Source of the DNA: Micrococcales bacterium 72-143
Lineage (GTDB): Bacteria > Actinomycetota > Actinomycetes > Actinomycetales > Microbacteriaceae
Length of the DNA: 64,000 bases
Reading direction: 5' to 3'
Assembly (NCBI GenBank): GCA_001898835.1
Contig: MKVM01000001.1
Location: 800,466-864,465 of the forward strand
The position numbers and the translations under genes are program-made. The notes below the pieces were generated by a model. The model had not been told where the DNA came from. It saw only the letters and a program-made list of their open reading frames with translations, and did not search any database. Shown here piece after piece: positions 60,525-64,000 of this stretch (within the stretch, counting starts at the first letter, position 1; each line of letters begins with the position of its first letter).

Positions 60525-61727
60525 GTGCGGGTGACCGACGCGCCCTGGATGCGAGCCGCCCGCGGAGCCCTGCTGCTGGGCGACGACGGCACGCCCCGTC
60601 CGACGATCTTCGCCGAGATGTCGGCGCTCGCCACGGCCACCGGTGCGCTCAACCTCGGCCAGGGCTTCCCCGACGAGGACGGCCCCACCGAGGTGCTCGA
60701 CGCCGCCCGCGAGGCCATCGCATCCGGGATCAACCAGTACCCGCCGGGGCTCGGGATGCCCGTGCTGCGGGAGGCGATCTCGCGTCACCAGCAGCGCTTC
60801 TACGGGCTCGACGTCGACCCTGACCGCGAGGTGCTCGTGACGGCGGGCGCGACGGAGGCCCTCGCGGCGACCCTGCTCGCGTTCGTCGACGACGGCGACG
60901 AGGTGGTGACCCTCGAGCCTGTCTACGACTCCTACGCGGGCGTCATCGCCCTCGCGGGCGGGCGGCACGTGCCGGTGCCGCTCACCGCACCCGACTTCAT
61001 GCCCGACCCCGACGCGCTGCGCGCCGCCGTCTCCGACCGCACCCGGGTCATCCTGCTCAACACACCCCACAACCCGACGGGCGCGATGCTCGCCCCCGCC
61101 TTCCTCGACCTCGCGATCGAGCTCGCGCACCGGCACGACGCGATCGTCGTGACCGACGAGGTCTACGAGCACCTCATCTTCGACGGGCGCGTGCACGTCC
61201 CCGCGGCGACCCGTCCCGGTGCCGCGGGGCGGGTGGTCACGATCTCGAGCGCCGGCAAGACGTTCAGCACGACCGGCTGGAAGATCGGCTGGCTCGCGGC
61301 GGCCCCCGAGCTGCGGGACGCGGTGCTCGCGGTGAAGCAGTTCCTCACCTACGTGAGCGGCGCGCCGTTCCAGCCGGCCATCGCGCGCGGGCTCGACCTC
61401 CCGGACTCCTTCTACACGGAGGCCGCCGGCGCACTGCAGTCCAAGCGGGACCTCCTCTCGGAGGGGCTGCGTGCGGCCGGGTTCGAGGTGAGCCGCCCGT
61501 CCGGCTCCTACTTCGTCATCGCGGATGCCGCACCGCTCGGCGTGGACGACGCGCAAGAGTTCTGCCGCAGGCTCCCCGAGCTCGCCGGGGTGGTCGGCAT
61601 CCCGCTGACCGCGTTCGTGCACCCCGAGCGCCGCGCGACGTACCGCTCGCTCGTGCGCTTCGCGTTCTGCAAGCGCGTCGAGGTCCTGCGGGAGGCGGCG
61701 GAGCGCCTGCGCGGCGCCGCGCTCTGA
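60525..61727 (+). CDS. Class I/II PLP-dependent aminotransferase
   Basis: 400 residues. LNLGQGFPDEDGP, QYPPGLGMPVLREAI, LNTPHNPTGAM (Asn/Pro), VVTDEVYEHLIF (Asp/Tyr) and the PLP lysine in ISSAGKTFSTTGWKIGW are all visible. It resembles kynurenine/glutamine transaminase and the actinobacterial N-succinyldiaminopimelate aminotransferase (DapC). The specificity cannot be settled by eye. The GTG at 60,525 has GGAGGG at the best spacing; GTG 60,531 is possible. Confidence 0.9.
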   Translation: MRVTDAPWMRAARGALLLGDDGTPRPTIFAEMSALATATGALNLGQGFPDEDGPTEVLDAAREAIASGINQYPPGLGMPVLREAISRHQQRFYGLDVDPDREVLVTAGATEALAATLLAFVDDGDEVVTLEPVYDSYAGVIALAGGRHVPVPLTAPDFMPDPDALRAAVSDRTRVILLNTPHNPTGAMLAPAFLDLAIELAHRHDAIVVTDEVYEHLIFDGRVHVPAATRPGAAGRVVTISSAGKTFSTTGWKIGWLAAAPELRDAVLAVKQFLTYVSGAPFQPAIARGLDLPDSFYTEAAGALQSKRDLLSEGLRAAGFEVSRPSGSYFVIADAAPLGVDDAQEFCRRLPELAGVVGIPLTAFVHPERRATYRSLVRFAFCKRVEVLREAAERLRGAAL

Positions 61728-61805
61728 GGCCCCGCCCCCGAAGAGGGTGTACTGACCTGTCCAGCGCGGATCTATGCTGAGCGCACCACACCCGATCGGC
61801 AGCAC

Positions 61806-62450
61806 ATGGACCCCACCACCCTCGGCGCCGAGCACATCCTCGACGCCGCCTCCGCGATCGTCGTCGGCGACGGCGTCGACGCACTCACCCACGCCGCCAT
61901 CGCCCAGCGTCTCGGCACCGACGAGCGCGCCGTGCGCGAGGTCTTCCCGTTCGCCGAGGGACTCTTCGCGGCGCTGTTCACGCGCGAGACCGCCGAGCTG
62001 CTGCGCCGCGTCGTCGACGACGTCGAGCGGGACCCGCGGGGCGGGCTGCCGTCGCGCATCTTCGGCTACGCGTTGGGCGCCGTGTACGAGCACCCCTTCG
62101 CGCGGGCGCTCTACCTCGACGACCCGGCGGGCCTCAACCGGGTGATGCGCGCCATCGACGGCGTGGCGCCGGTGCCCGACCTCACCATCCATCCCGAGCT
62201 GCTGCCCTCTCTTCAGGACGCCGGGATGATGCGCGCCGACGCCGACCCGCGGGAGGTCGCGGCCGTCATCAGCGTCATCGGATCGGGGATCGCGATGGCG
62301 GCGCCCGGCCAGCTCATCGACGTGGTGGCCGACGGCCTGCGGATGCTGCTCGAGCGTGGCGTGGACGCGGATGTCGCGGACACCGCCCCGGGAAAGCGCG
62401 TGCTCGCGCACTACGCCGAGAGGGTGGTCGTGGGCAGCGCCCCTCGCTAG
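61806..62450 (+). CDS. TetR-like regulator
   Basis: 214 residues. The N-terminal HTH (ILDAASAIVVGDGVDALTHAAIAQRLG and VREVFPFAEGLFAALF, described over residues about 10-57) is TetR-like but with a non-canonical recognition helix. The helical ligand domain is full length. No divergent partner; its target is unknown. It may control the HdeD-like gene 57 bp downstream. Confidence 0.75.
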   Translation: MDPTTLGAEHILDAASAIVVGDGVDALTHAAIAQRLGTDERAVREVFPFAEGLFAALFTRETAELLRRVVDDVERDPRGGLPSRIFGYALGAVYEHPFARALYLDDPAGLNRVMRAIDGVAPVPDLTIHPELLPSLQDAGMMRADADPREVAAVISVIGSGIAMAAPGQLIDVVADGLRMLLERGVDADVADTAPGKRVLAHYAERVVVGSAPR

Positions 62451-62507
62451 GCTCGGGCTCGACGGCGGGCCTCCCTCGTCCGCCGCGGATCGAAGGGGAA
62501 CCACCGC

Positions 62508-63107
62508 ATGTCGAACGACGACGTCATCGAGGTCAGCAAGTTCATCAAGTCCGTGTGGTGGCTCGTGCTGCTGCGCGGCGTCTTCGCCGTCATCCTGGGC
62601 GTTCTCGCCTTCGTCTGGCCGGTCGCGACCGCCGTGGCCTTCGTGTGGGTGTTCGCGATCTACGCGATCGTCGACGGTGTCGTCAACATCGTGCAGGCGG
62701 TCTCGACGCGCAAGACCGACCCCACCTGGGGCTGGCTGCTCACCATCGGCGTCGTGGGGCTCATCGCGGGCATCGTCGTCATGATCTTCCCGGCCGCGGC
62801 GGGTGCGCTCGCGCTGCTGGTGCTGCTCTGGATCGTCGCGATCTGGGCGATCGTCAGCGGCATCTTCGGCATCCCGGCGGCGGCCTCGATCGCCTCCGGG
62901 GGTGCCAAGGTGCTGGGGATCGTGTTCTCGGTGCTCTCGATCCTGTTCGGCATCCTGCTGGCGATCCTGCTCTTCACGACGCCGCAGTCGGCGCTCATCG
63001 GCCTCATCTACGTGCTGGGCGCCTACGCGGTGCTCGCGGGCATCGTGCTCGTCGTGATCGCATTCCAGGCGCGCTCCGCGGCGAACGCGGCGCTCAAGGC
63101 GGCCTGA
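62508..63107 (+). CDS. HdeD-like (DUF308) membrane protein
   Basis: 199 residues with six predicted helices in three repeated pairs: WWLVLLRGVFAVILGVLAF, AVAFVWVFAIYAIVDGVVNI, WLLTIGVVGLIAGIVVMIF, ALLVLLWIVAIWAIVSGIF, LGIVFSVLSILFGILLAILL and IYVLGAYAVLAGIVLVVIAF. The repeated R/K-G-x-x-x-I-x-x-G pattern is that of HdeD/DUF308 proteins, which are linked to acid or envelope stress; the role in Actinobacteria is unclear. Confidence 0.88.
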   Translation: MSNDDVIEVSKFIKSVWWLVLLRGVFAVILGVLAFVWPVATAVAFVWVFAIYAIVDGVVNIVQAVSTRKTDPTWGWLLTIGVVGLIAGIVVMIFPAAAGALALLVLLWIVAIWAIVSGIFGIPAAASIASGGAKVLGIVFSVLSILFGILLAILLFTTPQSALIGLIYVLGAYAVLAGIVLVVIAFQARSAANAALKAA

Positions 63108-63123
63108 GGCGCCCGGGTGGGGC

Positions 63124-63942
63124 CTACCGCGGCTCCACCCGGAACCGCCGCAGCTGCAGCGCCGGGTTCAGGTGGCGCACCTCGCGGAGGCGGGCGGGGC
63201 TGATCCACGCGACCGCGGTGTCCGTCGCGTCGCCGATCGTGGCGAGCTCGACCCCCATGGGGTCGACGATCATGCTGTTGCCCGCCCCGATCGGCGGCGC
63301 ATGGTCGGCTGCCGCGAGGTACACGGTGTTCTCGATCGCTCGCGCCGTGACGAGGGTGCGCCAGGCCGACTCCTTGAGCGGACCGCGCACCCACTCGGCG
63401 GGCAGCACCACGAGGTCCGCCCCCGCGTCCACGAGACGGCGGGTGACCTCCGGGAAGCGCACGTCATAGCAGGTCTGGATGCCGACGGTGAAGCCGCCGG
63501 CGGCGAAGGTGCGGGGCTCCTCGATGGGGCCCGCGACGATCCAGTCGGACTCTCGCTGCCCGAAGGCGTCGTAGAGGTGCTGCTTGCGGTAGTGCGCGAC
63601 GAGCTCCCCGTCGGGACCGAGTGCCACGATCGTGTTCGCCGCCCGTTCGGGCTCTCCCGGCACCAGCTCGAGCAGGCCGGCCACGAGGTGGATGCCGAGC
63701 TCCGCGGCGATCTCGGCGAGACCACGCACGAACGGCCCGTGCAGGGTCTGCGCCGCCTCGACCCAGTCCGGCCCCATCGTCGGGGTGAAGTAGGAGGAGT
63801 ACTCGGGGAAGACCACGAGCATCGCCCCGCGGGAGGCCGCGTCGACGGCGAGGCGCGAGATCTCCTCGAGGTTGGCGGCGGGCTCGGCGCTCGGCGCGAA
63901 CTGCGCGACCGCCACCGCGAAGGGGGCGTCTTCCGCGTTCAT
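63124..63942 (-). CDS. Carbon-nitrogen hydrolase (nitrilase superfamily)
   Basis: 272-residue amidohydrolase. The catalytic Glu-Lys-Cys triad is visible in LVVFPEYSSYF (Glu about residue 47), LVAHYRKQHLYDAFG (Lys about 119) and GIQTCYDVRFPE (Cys about 155). Closest in layout to the Nit/omega-amidase-like branch that hydrolyses deaminated glutathione or alpha-keto acid amides; the substrate is not determinable. The final 58 bases of the window hold only its upstream region. Confidence 0.92.
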   Translation of the reverse strand: MNAEDAPFAVAVAQFAPSAEPAANLEEISRLAVDAASRGAMLVVFPEYSSYFTPTMGPDWVEAAQTLHGPFVRGLAEIAAELGIHLVAGLLELVPGEPERAANTIVALGPDGELVAHYRKQHLYDAFGQRESDWIVAGPIEEPRTFAAGGFTVGIQTCYDVRFPEVTRRLVDAGADLVVLPAEWVRGPLKESAWRTLVTARAIENTVYLAAADHAPPIGAGNSMIVDPMGVELATIGDATDTAVAWISPARLREVRHLNPALQLRRFRVEPR

Positions 63943-64000
63943 GTCGTCAGCCTACGCCGGGGCCCGCCGGCCGAATGCGAGTTATCATCGTGCCAACAGC

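Noticed and set aside
1-64000. CRISPR arrays
   Set aside because: No regularly spaced short direct repeats and no cas-like proteins were seen.

Overview
The window is high-GC DNA with Microbacteriaceae-like (Actinobacteria) gene content: short intergenic gaps, many GTG starts, ATGA/GTGA-coupled genes, a DUF3039 gene, System II cytochrome c assembly genes and CDP-glycerol-type wall-polymer genes. It splits at about 34,115 into a mobile, accessory left half and an ordinary chromosomal right half. The join lies inside a tad-pilus ATPase gene (tadA/cpaF), which is cut exactly in its Walker A motif.

Left half, 1-12.6 kb: a copper island. A csoR-copZ-copA operon (copA runs off the left edge) faces an AAA ATPase, a Cys-rich cytosolic copper-storage protein, a DUF305 membrane protein and an acetate kinase. 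Three CsoR-type operators of the same 7-5-7 architecture are visible. The third precedes a long run of coupled genes: DUF6153-like protein, a 32-residue membrane peptide, M23 peptidase, Lgt, ResB, CcsB, a small membrane protein, a thioredoxin-like lipoprotein and CcdA. Thiol-redox/cytochrome c assembly therefore appears to be part of the copper regulon. A DNA cytosine methyltransferase with two compensating frameshifts follows on the minus strand.

12.6-25.2 kb: a conjugation module (a possible oriT hairpin, a MobF relaxase-helicase, a small membrane protein, an HTH regulator and a 1000-residue surface protein). It is interrupted by a 4.56 kb IS21-family transposon that carries istA-istB plus merR-merA as passengers inside one pair of terminal repeats. 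The transposon sits inside a terminator-like hairpin.

25.3-34.1 kb: three direct repeats of about 30 bp (25,297, 26,555 and 34,086) divide the region into two integrase-less cassettes. The first holds a single gene of unknown function. The second holds a Hachiman-type defence pair (hamA-hamB), a HEPN-like protein, an XRE/ImmA-type regulator-peptidase and its unknown partner. The last repeat abuts the truncated tadA. I read this as tandem accretion of defence cassettes (CIME-like) next to a conjugative element at one attachment site.

Right half, 34.1-64 kb: chromosome. tRNA-Leu, a lipoprotein, a DedA-family protein, a manganese locus (CDF exporter, MntR with an apparent ATC start, MntH with two perfect palindromic operators), rph-rdgB, murI, two secreted proteins, a cupin, pncB, an ABC exporter, and a wall-polymer locus (nucleotidyltransferase, TagGH-like ABC transporter, two TagF-like transferases, a glycosyltransferase). 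These are followed by an HtrA protease, an aminotransferase, a TetR regulator, an HdeD-like membrane protein and a nitrilase-family amidohydrolase.

No stretch longer than 300 bases lacks a gene. Every function given here is inferred from reading motifs; no database search was run.
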